DNA of 61,894 nucleotides from RGIG9151 sp963635575 (GTDB taxonomy: Bacteria; Bacillota; Clostridia; TANB77; RGIG9151): assembly GCA_963635575.1 (NCBI GenBank), contig CAVHFU010000004.1, positions 1-61,894 on the forward strand, read 5' to 3'. Below are positions 1 to 7,866 of this stretch, piece by piece. The stretch's first letter is position 1, and each line of letters begins with the position of its first letter. Under the pieces are notes generated by a model that was given only the letters and a program-made list of their open reading frames with translations, did no database searches and was not told where the DNA came from. The position numbers were made by a program, and so were the translations under genes.

Positions 1-38
1 GTTGGTTTTATAAATTTATCTAAAAGGAGGTTACACCC

Positions 39-119
39 ATGAAATTACCTAAGTTTTTTACTAATTCAATGATTTTTAATAACAGCGGTATGGTAAAAAA
101 TGTAATCGGGGGGGGGTAA
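39..119 (+). CDS. Micro-ORF (26 aa) ending in a poly-G tract
   Basis: A perfect Shine-Dalgarno sequence (aaaggagg) lies 8 nt before the ATG, so translation is likely. The product has 26 residues, starts MKLPKFF and ends VIGGG, and stops directly after a run of nine G. A terminator hairpin follows about 30 nt later, so this looks like the end of a small transcription unit whose promoter lies left of the window. I recognise no family. One fewer G would extend the frame to 47 residues with a Gly-Gly-Gly followed by a 21-residue tail that stops inside the terminator stem. It could be a phase-variable small peptide, a sequencing error in the homopolymer, or a chance frame. Confidence 0.5.
   Translation: MKLPKFFTNSMIFNNSGMVKNVIGGG
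108..116 (+). repeat. Homopolymeric G9 tract
   Basis: Nine consecutive G directly before a TAA stop in a strongly A+T-rich genome. Such runs slip during replication, and here slippage would change the reading frame of the micro-ORF that contains it. Confidence 0.9.
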
Positions 120-147
120 GCTAACTTTAGTAGAATATAGCGAATTT

Positions 148-191
148 AGGACTAGAGCATTATGTGTAAGCATAGGGCTTTAGTCCTTTTT
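148..191 (+). terminator. Intrinsic terminator after the micro-ORF
   Basis: A 10-bp stem (ggactagagc with gctttagtcc, one mismatch) is followed by five T. It closes the unit containing the micro-ORF. Confidence 0.7.
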
Positions 192-208
192 GTTGTTTAA
201 AAATTAAA

Positions 209-243
209 CGCTAGACTTAAACTCTGTTAATTTAAGTCTAGCG
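209..243 (+). promoter_or_regulatory. Perfect 13-bp inverted repeat in the leader of the lectin-fold gene
   Basis: cgctagacttaaa is repeated exactly in inverted form with a 9-nt loop. No T run follows, so it is not an ordinary terminator. It ends 9 nt before the ribosome binding site of the next gene and could be an mRNA-stabilising or regulatory hairpin, or an operator. Confidence 0.6.
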
Positions 244-267
244 CATAGAACAAGGGGGAAGAAAAAG

Positions 268-1911
268 ATGAAAAGATTTTTTGCACTAATGATGTCACTA
301 CTTTTAATAATAACTACAAGTCAGGCATCAATCGTAACTTTATATGGATCAGAATGTACAGTAACAATGAATAGTCCGTCGAATAGAGTAATAATGTTGT
401 CTGATTTAAGGGGCGGAATTAGATGGTGGAAGGTACTAAGCGGAGGAGTTAACGTAGTAGATAATAAATTTGTAATGCCGGAGGCGGATGTAGAAGTACA
501 GCCTATGTATGAAGGAAATCAAATAGTGGTAGAGCAAACATCAAACGGCACAATAACTCCCGGAACTACAGAGACTACCGAGGGAAGTAATTATACATTT
601 ACTATAACTCCAAATAGTGGGTATAAGATAGCATCATTAACAGTGGACGGAGTAAGTAAAGAAATAACAAACGAAAACGGAATGACATATGAATTTACAA
701 ATGTACAAGAAAATCACGTTATAACGGCTACATATGAAGTAGGGTATACTAACGAAAGTGTAGCAAACGCACCGATTTTAACCGAAGGATTAACCCCAGT
801 AAACTGGAACGGAAGTGCGTGGGAAACTACAACAGTCGCAAATTGGGATTATAACTATAACTCAGTAGCAGAAGCGATCCATAGTACAGTCGCCGGAAAC
901 GGTAACGGGAAATGGGCGAACGCACAAACAGCCGACGGAAGTTTATACGTCTGGATTCCAAGATATAGCTATAAGATAACAAGTGGAGAACATAGTAGCG
1001 GAAACTCATGGAATAGCTTAGATAATCCGGGAACCAATAAGATAGAAGTAAAATTCAGTAACGGAACAACAGACGATACATCAAATAGCTATATAGCTCA
1101 CCCAGCATTTACATTCGGAACGGACGAATTACAAGGAATATGGGTAGCTAAATACGAAGCAAGCCAAGGTTCAACTACAAGTGAAACATCAGTGCCGACA
1201 TCATCTACATCAGTCGCTAAATCTATACCGGGCGTTGCATCATGGAGAAGTATAAGTGTAAGTAATATGTTCGATTATGCATATAACACCTATAGAAATG
1301 CAGACTCACATTTAATGAAAAACGTAGAGTGGGGAGCAGTCGCATACTTAACAAACGCAATAGGAAGAATACCGTATATAAATAATAGTAGTGATTATAT
1401 AACCGGAAACGCCGGGGGAAGTCAAAATGCATCTGAAGCAACAGGTACAACAAACGCATGGAATACAGCTAACGGAGTAAAGGCCTCAACAACGCATAAC
1501 GTATATGGAATATATGATATGTCAGGGGGCGGATACGAATATGTATCTGCATACATAAATAACGGAAACAGTAGATTAAGTGGCTATGCAAGTAGTTTAG
1601 TAAATGCGGCGGCGAAATATAAAGACGTATATCCGGTAGGTTCAAGCAATAGCCCAGATAATAACTATACAGCATGGAGTAGTATAAAAGGCGATGCATT
1701 ATATGAGACGAGCAATAGTTACTCTGGTTTTACCTCGTGGGATGGAGATAGATCAAATATTGGAGAATTTAATCCTATATTTGCGCGAGGCGGTATGAAT
1801 AATGATGGTTCGTATAGCGGTATTTTTAATTTTGGGGCTTTAGATGGAACGGGCTCTACTCTGGGAGCATATTCCAATTGTAGTTTTCGTGTGGTATTAG
1901 TGATACAGTAG
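268..1911 (+). CDS. Secreted protein with InlB-B-like repeats and a SUMF1/C-type-lectin-like domain
   Basis: Residues 1-20 form a signal peptide (KR, then a hydrophobic core, ending SQA). Residues 25-80 (with FVMPEADVEVQPMY) resemble divergent InlB B-repeats, and residues 92-157 a second Ig-like bacterial repeat. The remaining ~380 residues carry features of the formylglycine-generating-enzyme/C-type-lectin fold: WIPRYSYKI, GIYDMSGGGYEYV, and a C-terminal FARGG...SFRVVLV. No catalytic cysteine pair is visible, so a binding or display role is more likely than enzymatic activity. The last ~190 bp use codons (CTG, TCT, GGC, GCG CGA) that are rare in the rest of the gene, suggesting a recombined 3' cassette. 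This fold is the usual target of diversity-generating retroelements, but no reverse transcriptase is in the window. A REP doublet starts at the base after the stop. Confidence 0.75.
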   Translation: MKRFFALMMSLLLIITTSQASIVTLYGSECTVTMNSPSNRVIMLSDLRGGIRWWKVLSGGVNVVDNKFVMPEADVEVQPMYEGNQIVVEQTSNGTITPGTTETTEGSNYTFTITPNSGYKIASLTVDGVSKEITNENGMTYEFTNVQENHVITATYEVGYTNESVANAPILTEGLTPVNWNGSAWETTTVANWDYNYNSVAEAIHSTVAGNGNGKWANAQTADGSLYVWIPRYSYKITSGEHSSGNSWNSLDNPGTNKIEVKFSNGTTDDTSNSYIAHPAFTFGTDELQGIWVAKYEASQGSTTSETSVPTSSTSVAKSIPGVASWRSISVSNMFDYAYNTYRNADSHLMKNVEWGAVAYLTNAIGRIPYINNSSDYITGNAGGSQNASEATGTTNAWNTANGVKASTTHNVYGIYDMSGGGYEYVSAYINNGNSRLSGYASSLVNAAAKYKDVYPVGSSNSPDNNYTAWSSIKGDALYETSNSYSGFTSWDGDRSNIGEFNPIFARGGMNNDGSYSGIFNFGALDGTGSTLGAYSNCSFRVVLVIQ

Positions 1912-2016
1912 TGACCAAAAGGGACGGTTCTTTTTGGTCAAGACAAAAAATAGCTACAATTCGCTAAGTAAGTGAGTTGCAACTATTGGCGTTTTTAGAC
2001 CTGTTCCCAATGGTCA
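1912..2016. repeat. REPIN-like doublet 1
   Basis: A 29-bp REP whose own ends are inverted (tgaccaaaa and ttttggtca) starts right after a stop codon. After a 57-nt linker a degenerate inverted copy follows (gacctgttcccaatggtca). Three related elements of similar length lie elsewhere in the window. The linker shares a tACAATnTCG...AG..AAG pattern with doublet 3. Such REPs are known to be mobilised in trans by RAYT transposases; none is present here. Confidence 0.75.
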
Positions 2017-2062
2017 ACGAGTTAACTCGAAGATATAAATAATTAATCTAAAGCTATTGACA

Positions 2063-2523
2063 AGTAACAAAAATGGAATAATATAGCAAAAAAAGGAACA
2101 GTGAAAGAGGTATCAATGCAATTCGAACTACAAGGATTAAAAAATGTGGCGCTTACACTAAGCGAAATGCCGTATGTACATAATACAAACTTACGGCAAA
2201 GAGATAAAGGTTTTATTTGAAGTAAAGTCACAATTTATACAATTAGTAAAAACGTTCGTAAAAGGAGACTGGATAAACGAGATAAATGACTTTAGAAGAT
2301 TTTTTGCCGGATACAGTAATAGAAATGATTAAAGAAGGTGAAGCCAAGGAAAGGAATGAATGAAGGAAAACTCTTTTCTATAACGAGGCTACTAAAAAAG
2401 AAATTAAAAAGTAATCCTAGTAAAAAAATTAGAAAACTTATCTAATGAAAAATTAGACGAGATAATCGATAACATATTTATCTTAAACTCATGTGAAGAG
2501 GTTGAAAGAATATTGGAATAAGA
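2063..2523 (+). pseudogene. Decayed gene remnants, the last part Rpn/DUF4351-like
   Basis: Coding-like stretches run on in shifting frames: a segment with MQFELQGLKNVALTLSEMPY; then one with YGKEIKVLFEVKSQFIQLVK in another frame; then MTLEDFLPDTVIEMIKEGEA, followed by GMNEGKLFSITRLLKKKLK; and finally ENLSNEKLDEIIDNIFILNS ending in a stop. The last parts resemble the C-terminal region of Rpn/PD-(D/E)XK transposase-like proteins with a DUF4351 tail. The upstream segments I cannot assign, and more than one former gene may be involved. No segment is long enough to be functional. Confidence 0.55.
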
Positions 2524-2566
2524 TATAATTCCAAGAACAGGCCACATAAAACATTTACCGAATCTA

Positions 2567-2595
2567 TTGACCTAATAAGTATAAAGTGGTAAAAT
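2567..2595 (+). promoter_or_regulatory. SigA-type promoter of the WG-repeat-like gene
   Basis: TTGACC and TAAAAT separated by exactly 17 nt, about 55 nt before the start codon. Confidence 0.75.
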
Positions 2596-2649
2596 AAAAG
2601 GGTGTTTAATCACTAAATATTAAAATCTTATTGATTGAGAGGTCGTAAA

Positions 2650-3243
2650 ATGTCTAATTCTACACAGAGCACCCAGTCCACATCCGTTAACGCTTGGAAA
2701 CGTTACAGTTTAAGGAGCGATTTCTATTACGGAAGAAAAAAGGTAACTGTTAACGCCGACAAAACGTACTATGCGATTGAAATTAACGGAAAAATTATTT
2801 CTCCGTTGTTTGAAAAGCTGACGATAATGCCATCATTTAACCACTGTGTGAATGACGGCTTGCATTTCTTAACATCTCCTGACGGTAATGAAATTATTTC
2901 CGAGAACTATAAGAAGATTGGAAAATTTTATACTATTCAAAGTCTTGGAAAGTACTATGCAAAGGCTGAGTCTTTGAACGGAAAGCTTGGTACTATAAGT
3001 TCTAATGGCAATGTCTGCATAAAATGTGAGAATGATGTCTTAGAGAGGTTCGGAGATGTATATGCAATTTGCGGCAAGATGGTTGATGGCGAAATGAGAT
3101 ACGGCATCTTTACTGTAAACGGAGAAAAGGTGGTTGATTATAACTTTGTGAAGTATGAAATTATTCAAGGAAGGGTCGTTATGATAACAGAGGAAGGAAA
3201 GAAATGGTGTTACAATAAATTAGGCATAAGGCTTAAAGTTTAA
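2650..3243 (+). CDS. WG-repeat-like protein, function unknown
   Basis: 197 residues. The ATG was preferred over an in-frame TTG 15 nt upstream because agagg lies 7 nt before it. After a Ser/Thr/Gln-rich N-terminus the protein shows repeated short beta-hairpin units with a WG-repeat flavour, such as KLGTISSNGN, YGIFTVNGEKVVDY and KKWCYNKLGIRLKV. There is no signal peptide, so it is probably cytosolic. It is a single-gene unit with its own promoter and terminator. Its codon use (more C- and G-ending codons) differs from neighbouring housekeeping genes, as in the genes at 10.1, 11.8 and 19.7 kb. The WG assignment is tentative. Confidence 0.6.
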   Translation: MSNSTQSTQSTSVNAWKRYSLRSDFYYGRKKVTVNADKTYYAIEINGKIISPLFEKLTIMPSFNHCVNDGLHFLTSPDGNEIISENYKKIGKFYTIQSLGKYYAKAESLNGKLGTISSNGNVCIKCENDVLERFGDVYAICGKMVDGEMRYGIFTVNGEKVVDYNFVKYEIIQGRVVMITEEGKKWCYNKLGIRLKV

Positions 3244-3250
3244 GTCTTAA

Positions 3251-3279
3251 GGGAGAGTCTTCGGATTCTCCCATTTTTT
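3251..3279 (+). terminator. Intrinsic terminator
   Basis: gggagagtc-ttcg-gattctccc stem with a stable UUCG loop, followed by a T-rich tract; it closes the WG-repeat-like unit. Confidence 0.85.
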
Positions 3280-3362
3280 ATTTAAAAATCTTTTCTTACA
3301 AAAAACTAATTTTTTTAATTTAAATGTCGATGAAGAGTATAGTGAGAAAGGGTTTGAATAAA

Positions 3363-4058
3363 ATGGGAACTAAATGGAGCAAGTATGACAAATTGTGGGT
3401 TGTTTTTTCGATAGTTTTAATTCTTTTAGGAAGTATATATAAATTTTCGTTTATTGTAGACTCTACTTCAAACATACTGTTAGAGATAATTTCTGGGGTT
3501 TTAGCTATATGCGGCGTAACTTATGTTTTCGGAATTGCGAAGCAGTCAAAATTCGCGTATTTTTTCGGTATTGCTAATGTTATACTATATGCAGTTGTTT
3601 GCTATTCAAAAGGATTATACATAAGTACTGGATATAACTTATTATATAGCTTTCCTGTTATGATTTACGGATACATTAATTGGGGAAGGGTAGGAAACGA
3701 GGAAAATGACGGCATAAAGTCGCTTAGTAAGTTGGGAAGAGTATTTTTAGCTATTGGGATGATTTTTGCAGTTTGTGTTTTTGCATTCATTTCTAAGAAT
3801 ATCTTAAATGGAAGTAACGTAATTTTAGATGCTATTGTTTCGGTATCAATTTGCGTGGCTACTTTCTTAATGGCGAAAAAATACATCGAGCAATGGTTTT
3901 TATTTATAATTGCAAATTTCTTTGGCTTAATAATGTTTTTAACAATTAATTTTAATAATATGCAAGATATAGAATTACTAATTATGTGGGCAATATATTT
4001 AATAAATTCGTTTTATGGGATGTTTGCATGGAAAAAGACGTTAAAGGAAAATGACTAG
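3363..4058 (+). CDS. pnuC: PnuC-family nicotinamide riboside/vitamin transporter
   Basis: 231 residues with about seven hydrophobic segments. PnuC-like features include YGYINWGRV in the middle and WFLFIIANFFGLIMF near the C-terminus. Family members move nicotinamide riboside (or thiamine or riboflavin in PnuT/PnuX) across the membrane by facilitated diffusion. The substrate cannot be told here because the neighbours are not NAD or thiamine genes. The start was chosen at the ATG with aaaggg 10 nt upstream; an ATG 39 nt earlier has no ribosome binding site. The stop lies 11 nt before the next start, so it is probably co-transcribed with the deacetylase. Confidence 0.75.
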   Translation: MGTKWSKYDKLWVVFSIVLILLGSIYKFSFIVDSTSNILLEIISGVLAICGVTYVFGIAKQSKFAYFFGIANVILYAVVCYSKGLYISTGYNLLYSFPVMIYGYINWGRVGNEENDGIKSLSKLGRVFLAIGMIFAVCVFAFISKNILNGSNVILDAIVSVSICVATFLMAKKYIEQWFLFIIANFFGLIMFLTINFNNMQDIELLIMWAIYLINSFYGMFAWKKTLKEND

Positions 4059-4069
4059 GAGGAAAAATG

Positions 4070-4837
4070 ATGAAAAAAGTTACAACTTTGATTTTGTGTG
4101 TTACGGTTTTGGCTACGGTTTGTGTTGCTATGACTACGTCTGAGCGTCAACAAGCTTATGCGGATGTATTCAATCCGGATGCAATAAATAAGGAAGAAAC
4201 TATGGACAAGCTAATAGTTGAGCCGGAACCTATAATAGAAGAGCCAGTAAAAGAGGAACATGTTTATGACGGAATTGCATATCTTACTTTTGATGACGGA
4301 CCTTCTACTACAATTACACCGCAAATTTTAGATATCTTAAAAGAAAAGAATGTTAAAGCTACATTTTTTGTAATAGGAAGTTATGCAAAAAGCCATCCGG
4401 AGCTAGTTAAGAGAGCATATGACGAAGGCCACACAATAGGACTTCATTCATATACACATAAAAAAAGTATGTTTAATTCGCTAAAAGCTTTTAAAGAAGA
4501 GGTGGACAAGACGTACGATGTGGTATATGATATTATAGGAGAAGCTCCTAAGTATTTTAGAATTCCTTATGGAACAAAAATAGGAAAAACTTTTAAGGAT
4601 TATTTGAATGAAAAAGGTCTTAGTGTAATAGGATGGAACTGTGAAAGTTACGATTCAAGAACATATACAACTAAGCCGGAGCAGTTAGTTCAAGCCGTAA
4701 AAGATACAATGGGAACTAAAAAAGAAGTTACTGTTATAATGCATGATACATATGGAAAGCAAAAAACAGCAGATGCGTTATCTGACATTATAGAACATTT
4801 TAACGAGGTAAATTATGAGCTAAAGAAATACGAATAA
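4070..4837 (+). CDS. Secreted polysaccharide (peptidoglycan/chitin) deacetylase, NodB family
   Basis: 255 residues. An N-terminal hydrophobic segment (residues 4-21) acts as signal or anchor, followed by a Pro/Glu-rich linker. The NodB domain has all catalytic motifs: TFDDGP (73-78), HSYTH with both metal-binding His (126-130), FRIPYG (163-168) and IMHD (223-226). It should remove acetyl groups from GlcNAc or MurNAc of peptidoglycan outside the membrane; the gene alone does not show whether it is PgdA-like or sporulation-specific PdaA-like. The second of two adjacent ATGs was chosen because aggagg lies 7 nt before it. Confidence 0.85.
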   Translation: MKKVTTLILCVTVLATVCVAMTTSERQQAYADVFNPDAINKEETMDKLIVEPEPIIEEPVKEEHVYDGIAYLTFDDGPSTTITPQILDILKEKNVKATFFVIGSYAKSHPELVKRAYDEGHTIGLHSYTHKKSMFNSLKAFKEEVDKTYDVVYDIIGEAPKYFRIPYGTKIGKTFKDYLNEKGLSVIGWNCESYDSRTYTTKPEQLVQAVKDTMGTKKEVTVIMHDTYGKQKTADALSDIIEHFNEVNYELKKYE

Positions 4838-4858
4838 ATAGAAGGAGAAGTAGCAAAT

Positions 4859-5548
4859 ATGGCAATTTGGGCAATTTCCGATTTCCACTTATCCTTCGGT
4901 GTAAAAGACAAGCCGATGGATGTGTTCGGTAAAAATTGGGTGGCTTATGAAGAAAAAATAAAAGAGAATTGTCTTACCAATATAAAGCCGGAAGATATAG
5001 TTTTACTTGCCGGTGATTTTTCGTGGGGAATGTACTTAGATGAAACAATTCCTGATTTTGAATTTTTGGAATCTCTTCCAGGTAGAAAAATTATGATTAA
5101 AGGGAACCATGATTATTGGTGGGAGACTCAAAGTAAACTTAATGCTTTTAAGAAGAAAAACGGATTTAAATCTGTCGAGTTTATACATAATAATTTTGTT
5201 GGACTGGATAATATCGCGATATGCGGCACTAGAGGCTGGGAAATAGGAAGTACAGATGTAGATGAGGATACTGATAGAAAAGCATATGAAAGGGAAAAGG
5301 CGAGATTAATTCGTTCTCTTGAAAGTGCAAGTAAAGCGGGATATAATGAGTTTATTGTTATGCTTCATTATAACTTAGGAATTAACCAAGAATATGTAGA
5401 TATATTAAAAAGTTACGGTGTTAAGCTATGCATTTTTGGACATTTACACGGCAAGACAGATTATATGGATTATGAAAAAGACGGAATTCGTTTTTTATGT
5501 ACATCTTGTGATTTAATCAATTTTATGCCTATTTTAATCAGAAAATAA
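4859..5548 (+). CDS. Calcineurin-like metallophosphoesterase
   Basis: 229 residues, cytosolic. All dimetal site motifs are present: D8-x-H10, GDFSW (52-56), GNHDYWW (82-88), H170 and GHLHG (194-198). The compact single-domain architecture fits small phosphoesterases of the YkuE/MPPED type. The substrate cannot be deduced. It starts 21 nt after the deacetylase with a good aggaga site and is followed after 12 nt by pgsA, so it belongs to a run of genes reaching to the hydrolase at 7.8 kb. Confidence 0.85.
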   Translation: MAIWAISDFHLSFGVKDKPMDVFGKNWVAYEEKIKENCLTNIKPEDIVLLAGDFSWGMYLDETIPDFEFLESLPGRKIMIKGNHDYWWETQSKLNAFKKKNGFKSVEFIHNNFVGLDNIAICGTRGWEIGSTDVDEDTDRKAYEREKARLIRSLESASKAGYNEFIVMLHYNLGINQEYVDILKSYGVKLCIFGHLHGKTDYMDYEKDGIRFLCTSCDLINFMPILIRK

Positions 5549-5560
5549 GGGGGAAGTTTT

Positions 5561-6181
5561 ATGAATTTACCAAACAAAATAACTTTATCTAGAATTATTT
5601 TAGTACCATTTTTTATGATAATTATGTTTTTACCGATTCCGTATGTAAATTTAATTGCGTTTCTTGTTTTTGTTATTGCCGCTAGTACGGATTGTGTTGA
5701 CGGACATTTAGCTCGCTCGAAAAATATGGTTACAAATTTTGGTAAGTTTTTAGACCCGCTAGCGGATAAGCTTTTAGTTACAGCAGCGTTAATTGCATTA
5801 GTAGGCCAAGATAAATTACCTTCTTGGATAGCTACTGTAATTATAGCAAGAGAATTTATTGTTACGGGAATAAGGTTAATTGCAAGTGGAGAAGGAAGAG
5901 TAATTGCTGCTAGTATGTGGGGAAAGGTAAAGACAGTTACACAAATTATTGCTATTTCTTTACTATTAATAGATAAGTACAGACTTCCGGCAGAAGAGTC
6001 AGACATTTTTATGTTAGGTAAATTAGAAACTTTATTTGCGAATTTTATTCAAGCACCGCTTGAAGGCGTTATAGGAATTTTATCTACAATTATGGTTATT
6101 GTTGCGGTTATTACTACTATTTATTCCGGATATGACTATATTGTAAAAAATAAAGATGTATTAAAATTGGAGGATTGTTAG
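5561..6181 (+). CDS. pgsA: CDP-diacylglycerol-glycerol-3-phosphate 3-phosphatidyltransferase
   Basis: 206 residues. The CDP-alcohol phosphotransferase signature is intact: D44, D47, G48, A51-R52, G61, D65 and D69 (DCVDGHLARS and GKFLDPLADK). Several membrane helices surround it. The enzyme makes phosphatidylglycerol phosphate, the first committed step to phosphatidylglycerol and cardiolipin, at the inner face of the membrane. The ribosome binding site of truA lies within its last codons, so the two are translated from one mRNA. Confidence 0.92.
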   Translation: MNLPNKITLSRIILVPFFMIIMFLPIPYVNLIAFLVFVIAASTDCVDGHLARSKNMVTNFGKFLDPLADKLLVTAALIALVGQDKLPSWIATVIIAREFIVTGIRLIASGEGRVIAASMWGKVKTVTQIIAISLLLIDKYRLPAEESDIFMLGKLETLFANFIQAPLEGVIGILSTIMVIVAVITTIYSGYDYIVKNKDVLKLEDC

Positions 6182-6183
6182 TT

Positions 6184-6921
6184 TTGAGAAACATTAAATT
6201 TATTATTGAATATGACGGAACAAAGTATAATGGATGGCAGTCTCAAAAAAATGGCATTGGTATTCAGGAGATGATTACCAATGCCATTCATCAAGTTACA
6301 GGAGAAGAAATTAAGATAAATGGTTCGGGAAGGACTGACGCAGGAGTTCACGCAATGGGGCAAACTGCTAATTTCCTAACTAATTCGACTATTCCTATTG
6401 AAAAATTTCCGACTGCCGTTAACTCATTCTTACCGAAGGATATTGTTATTAAAAGTGCTGAAGAAATGGACGAGAAGTTTCATGCAAGATACAGTGTTCG
6501 CGGTAAGAAATATATGTACATTATAAATAATTCAAAAATTCGCTCGGCACTTGATTTTTACAGAGAATATCATATAAATCAAGAACTTGATTATAAAAAG
6601 ATGAAAAAAGCATCAGAATACTTCGAGGGTACATATGATTTTAGAGGATTTATGGCATCCGGAAGTTCTGTAAAGGATACAATAAGAACTATTACAAAGG
6701 TTCAAATGAAAAAGCGTGATGACGGAAGAATTATATTTTCTTTTACAGGAGACGGATTCTTGTACAATATGGTTAGAATTATTGTTGGAACTTTGGTTGA
6801 GGTTGGACTTGGCAAAATTAAGCCGGAGGAAATTACTGATATAATTAAATCAAAAGACAGAGCACGTGCCGGTAAAACTGTACCTGCACAAGGATTATAT
6901 TTAGTGGAGGTTTATTATTGA
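6184..6921 (+). CDS. truA: tRNA pseudouridine(38-40) synthase TruA
   Basis: 245 residues. The catalytic Asp lies in GRTDAGVHA (D52), the TruA active-site loop, and an FRGFM motif follows later. It converts U38, U39 and U40 of the tRNA anticodon arm to pseudouridine. A TTG start was chosen with ggagg 10 nt upstream; another TTG 9 nt earlier almost overlaps that site. It begins 2 nt after the pgsA stop and shares one base of its stop with the ATG of the hydrolase, indicating translational coupling. Confidence 0.92.
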   Translation: MRNIKFIIEYDGTKYNGWQSQKNGIGIQEMITNAIHQVTGEEIKINGSGRTDAGVHAMGQTANFLTNSTIPIEKFPTAVNSFLPKDIVIKSAEEMDEKFHARYSVRGKKYMYIINNSKIRSALDFYREYHINQELDYKKMKKASEYFEGTYDFRGFMASGSSVKDTIRTITKVQMKKRDDGRIIFSFTGDGFLYNMVRIIVGTLVEVGLGKIKPEEITDIIKSKDRARAGKTVPAQGLYLVEVYY

Positions 6922-7793
6922 TGAACATTTCAAAAGTATTTTTTACTACTGAGGATAATTTTAAATTAGTCGGACTGCTGTATGCTACGGAGGTAAAAGG
7001 CATACTTCCGAGAATAAAGAAGTTAAATAAAGTTGTTATTTTTATTCACGGAATGTATAGTGATTGCTTAAAAAGGCGTGACGATATTTTCGGCGAGGAA
7101 TTAAATAAAGCGGGATATGCATACTTTACTTTTAATAACAGGGGAGCAGAAGTGGGCAATTTAAATATGGATATGTTACAAGGAACAGCCTTTGAAAATC
7201 CATATGACGGATACTATGATATAGAAGCTGCAATAAAAGCTATGGAGAAAAGAGGGTTTAGGGAGATTCATATTTTGGGACATAGTTTAGGCTCGAGTAA
7301 AGTTTTAAATTGGTATCCTAAAAAGAAGACGAATGTGACAAGTATTGGGCTTTTATCTCTAACTGCTTTATCGGATAAGTATCGTCAAGTGGCAGGAGAT
7401 AAAGCTTACAAAATAGCAATTTCTATTGTTGAATCACGAATTTCAAAAGGCAAAGGAAATGAACTTTTAAGACCTGAGATTTATCCGAAACCGATTTCGG
7501 CAAATACATTTAATACTATATTTAATAGTCAAAGTGAGTTTAATACTGTATTTTATGAAGATGAGAATTGGAAAGCTGAGTCCTTAAATGTAATTGAAGA
7601 ACCTTTATTTATGCGATATGGAACAGTAAATGAAACAATTACAAGATCGGCCGATGAAACTGTTAATCTTATTAAAAAGCTTGTAAAAAATGAAAAGTTA
7701 GATGTTGGGTATGTTAATGGTGCAGATCATTCTTACCACGGTAAAGAAAACGAATTAATTAATGAGTATATTGAATTTTTAAAGAGAAAGTAA
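6921..7793 (+). CDS. Alpha/beta hydrolase of unknown substrate
   Basis: 290 residues, no signal peptide. It shows FIHGMYSD (oxyanion loop), the nucleophile elbow GHSLGSSK, a likely acidic residue near residue 230, and the catalytic His in GADHSYHGKE. This pattern fits small cytosolic esterases or lipases (DUF1749/peptidase S9-like shape), but the substrate is unknown. The ATG overlaps the truA stop by one base, with tggagg 10 nt upstream. It is the last gene of the run starting near 3.4 kb. Confidence 0.8.
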   Translation: MNISKVFFTTEDNFKLVGLLYATEVKGILPRIKKLNKVVIFIHGMYSDCLKRRDDIFGEELNKAGYAYFTFNNRGAEVGNLNMDMLQGTAFENPYDGYYDIEAAIKAMEKRGFREIHILGHSLGSSKVLNWYPKKKTNVTSIGLLSLTALSDKYRQVAGDKAYKIAISIVESRISKGKGNELLRPEIYPKPISANTFNTIFNSQSEFNTVFYEDENWKAESLNVIEEPLFMRYGTVNETITRSADETVNLIKKLVKNEKLDVGYVNGADHSYHGKENELINEYIEFLKRK

Positions 7794-7804
7794 AAGATTA
7801 TCAT

Positions 7805-7832
7805 AATTTTGTAAAATGCAATTTACAAAATT
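7805..7832. promoter_or_regulatory. Palindromic operator A upstream of the XRE gene
   Basis: Perfect inverted repeat aattttgtaaa / tttacaaaatt around a 6-nt centre. Its core gtaaaat...atttac matches operator B about 46 nt further on, which suggests one DNA-binding protein reads both. Confidence 0.6.
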
Positions 7833-7850
7833 CAAATATATTATAGTTTT

Positions 7851-7866
7851 ATAAAATCGATTTTAC
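7851..7866. promoter_or_regulatory. Palindromic operator B upstream of the XRE gene
   Basis: ataaaatcgattttac, perfectly palindromic over 14 bp (taaaatcgatttta) and sharing half-sites with operator A. It lies ~70 nt before a TATAAT hexamer (7934-7939) that has no good -35 element, so the promoter may depend on a regulator. Confidence 0.6.

Noticed and set aside
1912..2016. Insertion sequence
   Set aside because: The repeat is only ~105 bp with no coding capacity; it fits a REP doublet mobilised in trans.
2043..2231. Minus-strand ORF of 62 residues
   Set aside because: No ribosome binding site; it is a shadow of the plus-strand pseudogene fragment.
1..2640. Complete diversity-generating retroelement
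   Set aside because: No reverse transcriptase gene and no template copy of the variable segment in the window; only the target-like gene is present.
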